Origin: Kryptolebias marmoratus
Taxonomy: Eukaryota > Chordata > Actinopteri > Cyprinodontiformes > Rivulidae
Direction of reading: 5' to 3'
Assembly (NCBI RefSeq): GCF_001649575.2
Contig: NC_051451.1
Coordinates: 17,487,697-17,551,696, forward strand
Length of the DNA: 64,000 nucleotides
Below are positions 1 to 16,764 of this stretch, piece by piece (the first letter of the stretch is position 1; every line of letters starts with the position of its first letter). The position numbers and the translations under genes were made by a program. The notes beneath the pieces were generated by a model. It was not told where the DNA came from and did no database searches. It saw only the letters and a program-made list of their open reading frames with translations.

Positions 1-1825
1 CTAATAAACAGCTTCATTCAACCAAAGCTATTGCTCCTTTTTGTAAGCGTTACTGTCCCCCCCCCTGTCTCTCTTTTCTCTTTCTCTCTTATCTGTCACA
101 AATTCATCCTCCTGCACCTCACCTCTTCGCTGTAGCTGGAGTTACCCATAAATCACATCTGTTGTCTAACGCTATCCATTTTCCCAGAAACACGGGGCGG
201 CTGTTGCAGAAATTGGGTCAGGCATAATCTGCGAGGCAGCAGAGCCTGGCTAGTCATGATTCTGCCAGGTAATGTAGCCATTAGCACACAGAGACAGCGA
301 GAGCTTGGTTGGATGGATAGAGAGGGTTGGATGGCTGGAAGGGTTCTTCCTTGTACATGATGTGACACCCAAGAAAAGCTGGCAAATTACACAACTTTAT
401 TGCTTCCCATCAACCATAAGACATCTAAGAGCCTAAGTGTGGACTTTGCAGTGATTCATGTGTGAATATGTCCAGGCAGATTTGCATGAATTGAATTGTT
501 ATGAAGTTTTATGTCTTTATATATATATATATAGTCCGAGTTGTTGTGTAGAGGGTCTTGAAAATCAAATAGCTTCTGAATGAGAGGCCACAATGTCCAG
601 AATTCAAAGTGTGGCCTGTCAGGTAATCCACTGCACAAGTGGAGAATAGGAGTACAGCTCAGTGACAGCCAGAGTCTTGAACTTTTACAACATGCCTCAG
701 TCTTAGGTTTCCCCTTACGAGGCCTGGTGCTCAAGAGTCATTGGAGGCAGACTTCAAATGAGAGAAGATCCCGCCCAGAGGCACGATTGGCTAATGATGG
801 AGAGCATCTCCTTTCTAGCCTGAAACAGGCTTTATCTACTCCTTCTAAACCAACATCCACGTCTATTTACTGCAAATTCTGGTCAATGTAATGTTTTACT
901 GGTGCAAAGCTAACAGAAAATGTTCTAAGAAAAAAGACTGGACTTGGGAAGGTTAATATTTTATTTTGCTTTGTAGTTTTAGGAAGGAAGCAAACTTAAA
1001 ATGATATGTGTCTGGCAGGCAAATAACTTTTTTTTTTTAAATATGTTTTCTTCCACATAAACTGGAACTGAAATCCACCTGTCCGGAATGTTTGCAAAAC
1101 AAATTTTATGTTATTTTACTTAATGTACTTCAGGATTTTTTTTCCCCTTTATTTTAATCGTGGTTGAAGTATAAATGGTCAAATATTTCCTGCTCTAAAA
1201 AGAAAATTATAAAAGCAATATGAAGCTTTTTACACGCCCATGTTTTCTGTGTCCATATTTAAGTTTTAAGATGCAAGAAAAACTGTCCATCAAATAAAAC
1301 CAAACAATTTGAATTTTCACTGAAATAGAAAAATTTATTGAATGTAGTTATAACTGAGGGTCTAAATTACAAAAGAAACAATGATTTTTCTTTTTTTTTT
1401 TTCCACATGTGGAAGATTTTTTTGTTGTTGTTTTTGTGTCCTTTAGTATATTAAAATGGCTAATTCATTGCTTTTTTTTCAAACCAATTTTAGATAAAAA
1501 CTGTAAAAGCAGCTCGTTTTAAGTTCAGTTTTCTCAGCTGTGGCTTAAAGCTTTAAATTAAATTTAAAAAATAAACAAGAAAAAAATTAAAAAAAGGTAC
1601 AAATATGTTCATAATAATTATACACATGGTGTATTTTATACATATAGGGAAGCTTGGTTGCTTTCTCTTGACTCTTACAGATGCTGCATAAAGTTTTTTT
1701 CTCCAACAAGTAAAATGATACAATTAATATACAAGAGGTTATGACACGTATAAGAATTCTGTATTGTTTTATAATGCGTCGTTTTACGTGGACTGCAGTG
1801 GTGAACATACAGAACAGTCAAGCAG
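1..1825. other. Downstream flank and probable 3'UTR of hmx2
   Basis: No coding sequence is supported here. The stretch from about 1330 to 1825 is probably the hmx2 3' untranslated region, because a minus-strand AATAAA (tttatt on the plus strand) lies near 1331, about 500 bases past the hmx2 stop. The rest is AT-rich with T runs. A less AT-rich part at about 560-800 could be a conserved element, but one sequence alone cannot show that. In human the next gene in this direction is BUB3; none of it is visible in the window. Confidence 0.5.
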
Positions 1826-2834
1826 TCAGTACTCGATTTTGTTGTACAGGTTGTATAAAGGTAACGCTGGCAGGTTGCTCCCCGGGTAATAAAGAGGCGT
1901 CGGGAAGGCGATGGAGCGGGGAACCGGTACGCGCAGTAAGTTGTTTTCTCTGAAAACCAGCGGCATCCCCACTAGCGTCTGTGCGGAGGCGTGGGCCATG
2001 TTGGCCGCCTCCAGCTCGGCAGAGAGCTGCCGTTTCCATTTGTTCCTCCGGTTCTGAAACCACGTCTTGACCTGAGTCTCCGTCAGCTGCAGACTGGAGG
2101 CTAAGCAGGCCCGCTCCGAGCTGCTCAGGTAGCGCTTCATGTCGAAGGTGGACTCCAGCTGGTACACCTGGCTCCGGGAGAACACCGTGCGCGTCTTCTT
2201 CTTGGCCGAGTTGCCCTGCTTGTCGGCGCCGTCCGCGTGTCTGTCCTCCGACAGGGGGGACATTTGGTGGCACGGTCTCTCCTGCTCCTTCTTATAATCC
2301 TGCAGCAGAGGCTGGGACAGATGCGGCCGCCGCGCGAGCCCGTCACTTCCAGACAGAAGACCTTTGGCGGACCCTGAACGCACCAGGAGGAGAAGCACAT
2401 GATAATAACACACCTTAACACAGATCCACCATTTTTATTTTTACTTGGTTTAAAAAAAAAAAAAAAAAACAGTAAACATATTTTGCATTTTAGACTCATC
2501 AGACCTGTCAGACCGGTGACATAAATAAACAACTGGTCTGACTACAGTAGGCTAATAATTTAATCCCGCTCTATTTACCGCTCAATTGACGACGTGTAGG
2601 GGCCCAGTGCAGCCATTTTGGAGACATGATTCATTAATTAGCAAGCTCAATTAAATTTGAAATTAGAAGAGAGACAAGAAGCTGTTTTGGACACTCATTT
2701 AGGTTGGTGCTGTGATGATAATCTGCACAACAAAATGCAACAAAGCCATAAAACAAGACCTGAACTTTATATTAAAAAAATAAAAACTCGTTGCATAGAA
2801 GAATTTCAAAACGTTATACTTAATGCTAGTTCAC

Positions 2835-2908
<74 letters not shown>

Positions 2909-3181
2909 CTGACCTAAACAGAAGTTGTGAGATTGGTGCTGGGTGCACGGCTCGCTGTGACCCGTGTCGGAGCAGAAGCAGTCCGCTGAGTCCTCCCCGC
3001 CGCTGCACTCCTCGGAGGAGGACACCGACAGCGAGCGCCTCCGCGGCGGCGACAGCCCCTTGGAGAGCTCCTTGGTCCCGGAGCGCGGCTCATCGGACGG
3101 CGTGCCGAGAATCGACTGGATGGTGAAGCTGGAAATGGGGCCCGACGAGCACTTGCTCCCGCTGTCGTCTGCGCTACTCAT
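1826..3181 (-). CDS. hmx2: Hmx2, NK-type homeobox transcription factor (2 exons)
   Basis: Two exons on the minus strand: 3181-2914 (start to donor) and 2373-1826 (acceptor to stop), joined in phase 1, giving 271 residues against about 273 in human HMX2. The N-terminus carries the HMX motif [10 protein letters not shown], an Engrailed-homology-like repressor peptide. The homeodomain spans about residues 147-206 and includes [12 protein letters not shown] in helix 3. The C-terminus ends in the HMX2-specific YYPGSNL and LPLYNLYNK blocks. Hmx2 is a nuclear DNA-binding factor needed for inner-ear vestibular morphogenesis, lateral line and hypothalamic neurons, and is partly redundant with Hmx3. 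It is transcribed in the same direction as hmx3, about 6 kb downstream of it, as in other vertebrates. The 540-bp intron contains a long ATT microsatellite starting a few bases after the donor. Assignment to hmx2 rather than hmx3 rests on both termini. Confidence 0.96.
2835..2908. repeat. (ATA/ATT)n trinucleotide microsatellite in the hmx2 intron
   Basis: About 74 bases of uninterrupted ATA/TAA repeat. On the minus (sense) strand it reads as ATT units beginning around intron position +5, next to the exon 1 donor. The polyasparagine and polyisoleucine open frames across it are artefacts. Confidence 0.97.
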
Positions 3182-3697
3182 TCTCGCTTCATAACAGTGG
3201 TGAAGTATTGACTGAATCGGTGTGTCCCGTTGGATTCCGTGATTGCTTTTCTACGCGACTGGTGCGTAAAAATAACAAAAGGGTCTTTAGTTTTGTGGCC
3301 GCTTTTTTCCTTTCTTTCTTTTTTTCTCCTTTTTTAAGAACTCCAGTCTGTTTTAATTGTGGAGTTTAAACATTACAGGAGTTGGAGGTGTTTTTTCTAG
3401 AGCTCGGGGAACATGAGTGTATTCCTGGTCCTCCTCCTCACGCTCTGGATCAGAGGCAACAAGGTTGCGTTGCTTCATTTGCATGTAGGTAAGCCCCTCC
3501 TGGGCCAATCGGCGCTTCAGACATAAGCCCGGAAATTTCAAACTCCTGTCAAGGTTTGGGAGATGGGAATGTGGAGAGGGAGAGAGCCGAGGAAAGGCAC
3601 TTAGGTTCTGTATGAACTTAGAACTCTCATAGAAGCTTGTTATAACTGTGAGATGCAATATGATTTTAAATATCCTGCACGGAATGTATGCACTTGG

Positions 3698-3758
<61 letters not shown>
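3698..3758. repeat. (ATT)n microsatellite
   Basis: About 61 bases of ATT repeat in the hmx2 upstream flank. Confidence 0.97.
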
Positions 3759-3760
<2 letters not shown>

Positions 3761-4132
3761 AGTGTGCTTCCTGTGGCAACGTTAATCCAACTTATTAACC
3801 AGGAAAAGGCTCAGTCAGTTATGTGACTGTCCTGTTGGGCTTTTCAAACTGATTGACGCACAAAACTAAGACAAATATCTCCCTGTTTTTTTCTCCACTG
3901 AAAATAATAAACTCATTCCCCGTTCATTATCTGCTATTATGAATTAATTTGATCATTACTGAGCTAATCTGCCTCGCCATGACCAGGCGTGGAGGAGTGG
4001 AGGCCGGCTAATTGATTGACTAATTGATTGGAGGTGGTGGTGAGGGGGGTGGGGGGCGGTTGAGGATGCGCACGCGTGAGTGTGTGCGCCCTCATTCACC
4101 CTCCCAGCTCAGTGCTCACTTTGGGTGTGTGC

Positions 4133-4184
<52 letters not shown>
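4133..4184. repeat. (CT)n microsatellite
   Basis: About 52 bases of CT dinucleotide repeat; open frames through it read as alternating Leu-Ser and are not genes. Confidence 0.97.
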
Positions 4185-4189
<5 letters not shown>

Positions 4190-4765
4190 TGTGTCCGCCT
4201 GCGGGACAGCTGCGGGGCTTTTCGGACACATTCTCCCTCTTTCACTGCTTTGTCACGATGCAGGAATCCTCAGCATTAATCAGTACCAACATAACCTGCA
4301 TGCTGTTGTGTCAGGGAGGGGGGGGACGAGCTGACTTAATTGTGACGTTGAGCTCCTGAAGATGACTTCAGGTTCTGGCGTCATCAGATGCGTCTGGACC
4401 CGTGCGTAAAATATCCTCAGTGGTGCCAGCAGCTGCTAAGCGGTTTTTACTGAAGAGGGGGATGATGGAGGGGTGGGGGGTAAATATATGAGGGCAATGG
4501 GGCGGATGCTGGATTTATGGTGGTTACACATAAGGCGTGAAATCTGCAATGACAGTTAAATGGGTTTATTTTCTGTGCCGGTCTCCTCAGACGCGGTGGA
4601 GCCGCCTTCACCACTTTCCAGATGACTTTAACAAAGTGAGATAAGTTCATCGCGGAGGTATGGTGGACACAACACGCTGCTGTTGTGTTAAAGAGTATAG
4701 ATTACACGTGCTGTTTGGTTACAGGCAGTCAGTGTGGTTCATTCTATTAGTATGGAAATGATCAT

Positions 4766-4766
<1 letters not shown>

Positions 4767-4797
<31 letters not shown>
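4767..4797. repeat. (CA)n microsatellite
   Basis: About 31 bases of CA repeat immediately before the paired non-coding element. Confidence 0.95.
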
Positions 4798-4799
<2 letters not shown>

Positions 4800-4954
4800 C
4801 CTCGTGTCTGTGCGTCTCAGGGCCTAAAGAGAGGCCACGAGCAGCATAGGAGCGGGCCTAAGTTCGTGCTCTATCACGATGATAGGTGGCGTACGGCCGC
4901 CCTACCGCAATAACAGAACAAGATCTTTAGCAGGAGAGAAAGGTCTGAGAAAGA

Positions 4955-5193
4955 CAGATGAAGTTATGAGGCTCTTTGATCCGGGAATCAAGCTTCGATA
5001 AATATTAAACAAAGAGCCCTTTTTACGCGCTCGTATTATGATATATGGCGTGTCCAAGTCTAGAATAAGGAAATTACCAGAGAAAATGATATCAATAAAT
5101 TTTCTAAGTATAAACGTTGATTATGTTTCGATTTTCATTCAAGAAAGCAGGAGCTGCTCTTTTTTCAGGAGGCGTTTTGTGCGCGTCCGTGCG

Positions 5194-5262
<69 letters not shown>

Positions 5263-5530
5263 GAGGGAATGAGTGAGAGAGAGAGTTGTAAACGCAAGCA
5301 GAGCACCCGAGCCCTGGAGGTGTACAATTTATGTAATCTGAGTGTGGAAATGAACTGGGTAATTTATTGGAAAACACAAAGTCAGGAAGATTGGATCAGC
5401 ACAGCCTATCCAAGGGCTCCTATCCATCAAGTTCCAATTAACAACCTAACCATTGAGTTTTAATGGCTTTCCAATCTACTGCCCTGATAGACTCATCAAT
5501 TCCTCGGGGAGAAATTAAGAAAATCGACCG
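4955..5530. promoter_or_regulatory. Paralogous non-coding element A, upstream of hmx2 (putative enhancer)
   Basis: This block can be aligned by eye, collinearly, with 16765-17320 upstream of hmx3. Shared runs in the same order are: AGACAGATGAAGT; CGATAAAT followed by TTAAAC; CAATAAATTTTCTAA (from 5093); TTGATTATG; TTCGATTTT; CTGGAGGTGT; GTAATTTATTG; TAATGGCTTTCCAAT (5461-5475); and AATTAAGAAAATCG (5513-5526). The shared text has no open frame, so the constraint looks non-coding. It lies about 1.8 kb upstream of the hmx2 start. A GT microsatellite at 5197-5257 splits the block into two conserved halves. Enhancer function is inferred from its position beside a developmental homeobox gene and from retention after duplication. 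Confidence 0.72.
5197..5257. repeat. (GT)n microsatellite inside element A
   Basis: About 61 bases of GT repeat between the two conserved halves of element A. The matching position in element B is a non-repetitive G/C-rich spacer, so the repeat arose or expanded here after duplication. Confidence 0.97.
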
Positions 5531-8300
<2,770 letters not shown>

Positions 8301-8946
8301 CTCATAAGGAATATTTCTCGGTTTATTTCACAACATGATTCAGCAATACAATATCAAAACGTTTTTTTTTTGTTTGTTTTTACTGTACAAATGAGAAGTC
8401 ATGAGGAATCTTCTCCTCCCTGTTTCCCATTAAATATATACATTTACATTTTTTACACCAGTGAAGTCAGTTTTATTTCCCCTCCTCCTGTTCAAAGAAG
8501 CAAACTTAGCTTAGATTTGTGCTTGAAAGACCTGTAAAGGATTACCAAAACGTAAAACTGCATGGGGATTTTACAGCTAGAGTGTCTTGATTGTCCCCCG
8601 TCAAGAAAAAAAAGACAAAAAAGAGAGAGAGAGAGACAGAGAGGGGTAAACATCAGTGACATGGATAAATGACAGAACGTGTTTTCTGTTCGGTGGATTC
8701 AGTCATTCACAGCACAAAGTCGGTGTATTGCACATCATCGTGTCATCAGATCGGGAAATGTAAATAAAATGAAATGAGTGTGTGAGACGAGAAGTAGGTC
8801 ACATCTTTAGCTCTCCAGGTTTCTGTAAACAAGGTCGATTTTGTACATTACACACAGCTGGCCTGTCAAGTAACAAACGTGGTGTGAAAAAAAATAGATA
8901 TAAAAAGAAACAAAGACACTCATCAAGCAGTGGGTAAACTCCTGAG

Positions 8947-9000
<54 letters not shown>

Positions 9001-9186
9001 TGTAAACGGAACCTTTATGAAAAAAATGACACAGTTTATCTGACAAAATAAGTTTATGCTTGCTTGACAATGCCTCCTTTTTTCACTTTTTTTTTACAGT
9101 TGTATAAAAATAGTCTTTTTTTTTATTTGATTTAATTTCATTTGATGATAAGTTAGGACACCAACCTGTGCCACCGAGCTCTGCTC
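8301..9186 (-). other. Probable hmx3 3'UTR and downstream flank
   Basis: Minus-strand sequence after the hmx3 stop. A minus-strand AATAAA (tttatt) lies about 65 bases past the stop near 9121, and others lie near 8475 and 8321, so short and long 3' ends are both possible. It includes an AAT microsatellite. No other gene is seen. Confidence 0.45.
8947..8999. repeat. (AAT)n microsatellite
   Basis: About 53 bases of AAT repeat in the presumed hmx3 3' region. Confidence 0.96.
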
Positions 9187-10910
9187 TCAGACCGGTCTGA
9201 GCAGCGGCACAGATGTCACGATGGGATGGGAGTAGTAGACGCCCGGATGCGGGAAGGTGAGCAGCGGCTGGCTCACGGGCACGTTGGCAGCGGCGCCCGC
9301 GCCCTCCGAGGCCGAGTTCTCGTGGTAGAGGATAGGCACGCGGACTATCCTCTGCGCGGCCGCGTGGCTCAGGTTGGCGGCCTCCAGCTCGGCGGCCAGC
9401 TGCCTTTTCCACTTGTTCCTGCGGTTCTGGAACCAGATCTTCACCTGCGTCTCCGTCAGGTGCAGCGACGCGGCCAGGCCGGCGCGCTCCGAGCTGCTCA
9501 GGTAGCGCTTCATGTCGAAGGTGGACTCCAGCTGGAACACCTGGCTCCGGGAGAACACCGTGCGCGTCTTCTTCTTGCGGCACGGCTTCTTGTCATCGTC
9601 CCGCTTCTTCCACTCGTCCAGCTCGTCCTTTTTGGCCTCCTCCGCGTCGCTCTCCTCCAGGATGATCTCGTCGCTGCTCTTCGTGTTGTTGTGCTCCTCG
9701 TCGTCGTCGTCGTCTTTGGCGTCGGGCTCGGATTTGAGCACCAGGTCCGGGGAGTCCCTGTCCGTGCCGGAGGTTGGAGAGGAATCTCTGGCTGCTGGTT
9801 TCTCGATGACTGGAGTGAGGACACATACAGAGAGGGGAAAAAAAGGTCACTAAATTATAAATCAAACGTGTTTAGGTGTTTACTGATGGTAATTCTGGAC
9901 AGCAAGATGACTTTAGGAAAGATGAAATGGCATCATCAAGAAAAAATATGGTCTGCGTCATGGACACGAAGCACTTCAGAAGTAGATGTGACAGATAATT
10001 ATTGCCAAACAGTGTAATAAACGTAATATTAGAATGGATTAAATAGCAAATATATTTTTTAAAAAGAACGTTTCACAAATGACTAAAATCCAAATGAAGT
10101 TTGCGCAATATTTTCATTTTATTTCCAGCCCTGCATTACATTTTAGTGGAGCCCGTTCATATCATGATCCCACATGAATAAATCATAAAAACGGGGAGGT
10201 AAAACAAAAAAAAATAGGAAGGGGGGGCTGTCAGTGACCGAGCCTCAGGGGTAAGATGTGCACCAGAAGCTACAGCAGACAAATCAAAAGCAAGCTGCGC
10301 ATCGTCACCCTCATCCAATCATGTCGGCTTCATTTTATGCACAGCGTGTTACTTTATTGATCTATTATCCCATAACAAAACAGGCCTGCGAGGTGGTAAA
10401 TCTTCACACGCTCGGCCACAAAACAGTGGGATTATTAAAACTTTTTTACCATTAAAAAAAAAAAATACACGAATCGTGTTTTTTAGCTGTGAAATCTCCG
10501 AGGAGGAAATACGGAGAGTGGGTATAGTTTCAAGTTAAGGTGCTGTTTTATGTGGTATCCTTATGTTTTTAATATTACTCTGGTAATTAAAACATCCAGA
10601 TGCATTATATAAGCGGCAGGTCTTTACCTTCGCCTCTGTGCAGATGGGCGGCCGAGCTGAGGGTGTAGGGGTACCACCACGCCGAGGTGCGCTCCAAGTA
10701 GTGCGCCGGCAAAGTGAACCTCTGCGCGGGCACGTCGAAGCGCGGAAAGCTGAAATCTCCCACCTGGGAGAGGGAAAATCCTCCCTCCAGGGCCGCCTTG
10801 GTGGCGGTCAGCGTGGGTCTGGGCTTGGATGGCTTGCTGTCACAGTTCAGCAGGTTCTTAATGAAGAAAGGAGAGTCCTTGGCCGGAGTCTCTTGCGTCG
10901 TCTCGGGCAT
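9187..10910 (-). CDS. hmx3: Hmx3, NK-type homeobox transcription factor (2 exons)
   Basis: Two minus-strand exons: 10910-10628 and 9809-9187, joined in phase 1, giving 301 residues (human HMX3 is about 357, with alanine and proline expansions missing here). The N-terminus has SPFFIKNLL followed by [20 protein letters not shown] and the [15 protein letters not shown] block, all HMX3 signatures. An acidic stretch with [10 protein letters not shown] precedes the homeodomain at about residues 173-232, which contains [13 protein letters not shown]. The C-terminus ends with the HMX3 pattern [16 protein letters not shown]. Hmx3 is a nuclear DNA-binding regulator of otic, lateral-line and neural fate. 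The start was set at 10910 because the residues after it match the family; an open frame extends further upstream but looks untranslated. The exon 2 homeodomain DNA is very GC-rich, so the opposite strand holds a spurious 263-codon frame. Confidence 0.96.
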
Positions 10911-12610
<1,700 letters not shown>

Positions 12611-15600
12611 AGGACAACTTTTTAGTAATTCAGGTTATTGTAAAGTGACTAAGTTATAATTTAGCTTCTATCTTTTGAATAATTTCTTTCTTTTCCTTGT
12701 GAATAAATAGGAGAAAATGCAAAATAATTTTTCTTTTATTATTCTAACATGAAAAGGTCACCAGGTATATGTTGTCCTTTTTGTTGCTGTTTTTGATTTG
12801 TTTTTGCTCTACCCATGTTCTTTTGATATAAAAACAATATGGCTGAATATTTCCTAGTTAAAAAATTAAACTAGAGAAACTGTAAAAAGTGCAATGTGAA
12901 TGCTGAGTGCTGAATTTTGTTGAAGAATGAATTGTCGAAGTTGAAACCAACAGAACAGAAGCTGAAATTAAGTCAAGGTAGCTAATAGCTAAAATTAGCA
13001 AGACAGTGGTTAAAAGCTAAAAGGAGCGTGAGACGACAAAAATAGAGCAATGCTAATGTAGACTTTAGAGAACAATGTTTTTGATGAAATTTAAGAGACC
13101 TTGGAGAAAATGATTGTAAATAAAGTTAAATAATTCACAAAGTATAAAAGTAACTAATAACAAAAGTTGTGAAGTAGTATTCCCGATTGAGTCGAATGTT
13201 TTAATATTTGAATGGTAACAAAGCAAAGTTTGTGGAAGTAGTCTGATTGCAAAATAAAATGTGCAAAACAAACTTTAAACTGTGAAAAACAGGAGTGAGA
13301 ATGTTGAATCAGCATTCACATAAAAAAAGACTTGTGCTTAACTGTATGTCATTGTTTTGTCAAAGCACAGATGTGGAAGGAGACGATACAAGATGAAGAC
13401 CTAACAGTTTGTGGCAAATCTTACAATTTAAAATGGCTTTAGTGTGCAGATTATGACCATTGTTGTATGCCGTTATCCCAATTATTAACACAGCATGCTT
13501 ACACTTCTGGCAGCCCAGAATGCTCGAAAAACACAATAGTGGTTAATCTTTTAAAAAAAAAAGTACACAGACAGAGATATTCATGTCTGCTAGGGGGGGC
13601 AAAAAAGTCTAGTTCTTATTATGCATTGATTACAAACATGTAGTCAACATTGCCCAGAGGCCATTTAGGGCCACTGAGTGTTCCATAAGTCTATTTTTGT
13701 TGCTCCTCGGGTAGGTTACTATGGCCTTTATATTATTTATTTCAAAGCGCCCAGATATTGATTATTTCACAAGGAAAAATGACAAATGGCAGGAGGGAAT
13801 GACATGGTCAGCAGGTTCTATTAGAGAAATGATAGTGTTGCTCGTGGTTTGTTAAAAGGTCCAGTTTAGATACTTTATAGGTTTACATCCATCATCGTCT
13901 AATGACCTATTTGATGAAAAACACGCGCTCTGGTGACAACAGCCCTGTGCAGCCAACTTTGCTCTGTAATTGCTCCCATATTAAATATAGATTTTTGTTT
14001 TGATATCTTGTGAGAATTTCTTTCTGTGGGCCAGAATTGTGATAAAAGACGATCGCAAAAGCTCAGAGAGAGAAAACGGGAAAGAGAATTGGGGAAAATA
14101 GGTAACTAAGAGATGTTGACAGTGAAACTGTGAGTTTGTTATTGGGAGTTTGGAGCATGTTGGGGGGAAAAGATTCAGACCCTTTTAGTGAATGATGTAA
14201 TATATAAGTACACATTTAAAAGTATAACTTCAACACAACAATAGAGTAAATATTTCCAAAATGCTAAGTAAATGTTGGTGTCAAAAAGTACAAATATCAT
14301 ATACTAGGAAATTGTCAATATGGTATTTTTTAGCTCTGTTACTGTATACATAATATCTTCACAGGTGAAAATATTATTCTTCATATTTTTTTCTGTTTTA
14401 GATGCACAAAAACACTTACAGTAGCCAGATTACAGTTACAGAAGTTATGAAGAAAGAAATTTGATATTTTACTATGATAAAGTGTTGAAGTTCTCACACA
14501 AATAAGCTGAAACTACAATTAAAATCATTGCAGTAAATTCCTCAAAGTAAAACAATTAAAGCATCAGTGATCAAATGTACAGCCATGTTTCAAAATCAGT
14601 GTGAACAGCGTGCAAAATGTAAAATAACAAAACTGAATGCAAAAATGAAAAGAAAACATACAAAATGTCAAACGGATTGTTTTTCCAGAAAGGTTTGTCA
14701 ATTTAGAACTGTAAAAAAATGTGTGATTTGTATCATTTGCAGTACAGATTTACATTAAAGGCTTCAGATAATCTAAAGAAATCTCTGTGCACAAGTAAGA
14801 AAATTGAAAATCAATACTGATATAGCATAGCTCTGCAGTAAGAGTCTGGATGATGGACTATCAGACTTTCAGCCCAGACCTGTTCCAGTGGAACCAAAAC
14901 TGAACTGTTGAACAGCTGAAATTCACTATCAAGGGGAAAAGGGGGAGGATTGTTGCCATTGATGCCACTATGTTTTACAAATAAGCTGCATGCAGGTATA
15001 GTTTTCAAACATTTCAAACATTTTCATTTTCATTATTTTGTTTATCTTTTAAATTATTGCCTGCTGCCAAAGGTAAAAGAGCAATAATGTTTTTGCACAT
15101 CTCTGTGTGTGTTTGTTTGTCTGTAGTGTTAGTAAAGTATATCATTAACCACTGGACAGATTTTAATGAAACTCTCAGAAAGTAATTGTTGAATTTATCT
15201 CTTCAAATGATAAACTTTTGAGTTCAGCCCCACTCAAGATGACCACCATCTTCAGTAAAACTAGTAAACACAAAAATGGCTATAACTTAGTCAGTTTTAC
15301 AAATATTGTGCTAAATTCTGGTGTAGTTCTAATGATTACAGATTTAGTTTCTGCTGCTTTTATTCATGCCATACCAAATGCCTCAATCTTTTCAGAAAAT
15401 AGATATCATGTTTAAACTAATCTGAATTATTAAATTTACTTTTAACTGTAGTTTCACTTAAAATAGGACACACAGATAATACAAACAAAAGCAGTCAGAT
15501 TTCGGATGTAAAAATGTTTTTTGTAAAGTAATCAGTTTTCAGAATGTCAAATAAGTACAGTAGAGGTAAAAGTGAACACTTGTCTTCAACAGCATTGCTG

Positions 15601-16764
15601 TATAACAAACAAACACCTGGAAAAGGGTTTTTATCTGTGTTTGTGTTTGCAATAACCTGACAGTATAAACCACAGGAAACAAATGTGCAAAAGTGAGGTG
15701 AATGAGTGCCATTTCATGTATTTTCCCAATATGTGTTGGTGAAAGGATTTTGTTTTTGTATCAGACATCATCTACATAAACAGCAGCATTTATCCCTGAA
15801 ACTTGTCCACATGTGTCCTTCTTGGCCTCTTTAACTGTCCATTCCAGCTGAAACAAGCCATTAAACAACGAAGGCCACTCTGAAATTGCTTAGATTTAAG
15901 TATTGCATTTAAAGGAATTAGTGGCCATCCACTGACCCGGCAAGCTTTAATTGGGATTGTGCAGGTATTGATTGTAAGTGGCCGTGTGAATCTTGAATTA
16001 CAGCCTGATTAACTTTTACTCGGCCCCTTGCACCAGCCAGTCGAAGAAGCTCAATGTCGTTCAGCTGTGCTTTGCAGAGGAATCTTGTTACTTTGTGTGT
16101 GAACAGGAAACAATGTGTATTTAAGATGAGGATGATATCTCTTATCTTAAATCAGACCTATCTTTCTGAAGTAATCAGAAAACATGTTGCTTGGCATGTA
16201 GCTATCAGACACATAAAATATATATTCTCCTTTTTATCTCTTCTGTTCTTGTTTTATCTGCATTTTATCACTTTTCCCTCTTTCTTTATTGTTTCTCAGC
16301 AGAGATAATGACCTCTGAAAGGTCTGGATGGAAACAGTCATGGGACTGATGTAGCTCTTTTTCTCCATTATGAGCAGTTTTATCAGAGCCCTCGGGGCGT
16401 CTAGCCTCAATGTCCATCCCCTGTTCCTCCAAAAACTCTTCCCTGGATTGTCAGCTTTTACCTGGCCTGCCTGTATGTGTCATTACAAGTCGGTAATCTG
16501 GAGAGGGTATAGCAGAAAAGTTCTCATCAGTGTCAGCCTGAGATATAGATATGGGCCGGGTAACAAATGGCCAAATGCACAGGCGGCAGAGCACACCATC
16601 AATAAAGCAATTTCTTGTGTCATAACAGCCACGCTTTTCCTAAAGCCAACCTTTCAAAAACTTTTCCCTCTGCAAATCGCTGCAGCCCCACCATTAGAGT
16701 CCTGCCTTGTGAATTTAATGGATTCCGTACAAATAATATTCCACTATAATGGAAAAGGTTGAAG
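12611..16764. other. Gene desert upstream of hmx3, proximal part
   Basis: No coding sequence is supported; the open frames are short with no family resemblance. Most is AT-rich (about 12640-13560 and 14100-15500). Two stretches are base-balanced, lack repeats and are rich in homeodomain-type ATTA/TAAT cores: about 13600-14060 and about 15780-16060. They are candidate conserved enhancers of hmx3, judged on composition only. A degenerate interspersed repeat lies at about 15095-15420. Confidence 0.4.
15095..15420. repeat. Probable interspersed fish repeat, degenerate
   Basis: The text around ccactggacagattttaat and the later part on Ala-like 'caagatgaccaccatc' and 'aaaatggctataactta' reads like a dispersed repeat known to me from killifish-type genomes. 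No terminal repeats or coding remnant were recognised, so the class is unknown. Confidence 0.4.

Larger units (their letters stand above)
3182..4954. other. hmx2 5' flank
   Basis: This holds the hmx2 5'UTR and proximal promoter and no coding sequence. A GC-balanced region at about 3200-3660 lies just upstream of the start codon, and TAAT/ATTA homeodomain-type cores occur at about 3930-4030. Three microsatellites interrupt the flank. No clear TATA box was found. Confidence 0.5.

Noticed and set aside
9226..10017. 263-codon open frame on the plus strand across hmx3 exon 2
   Set aside because: It is the antisense of the GC-rich hmx3 homeodomain exon and runs on into the intron; no family resemblance and no separate codon signature.
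16370..16762. 130-codon open frame in the gene desert
   Set aside because: No recognisable domain, no splice or promoter context, and its end abuts the non-coding element B; length is within chance for this composition.
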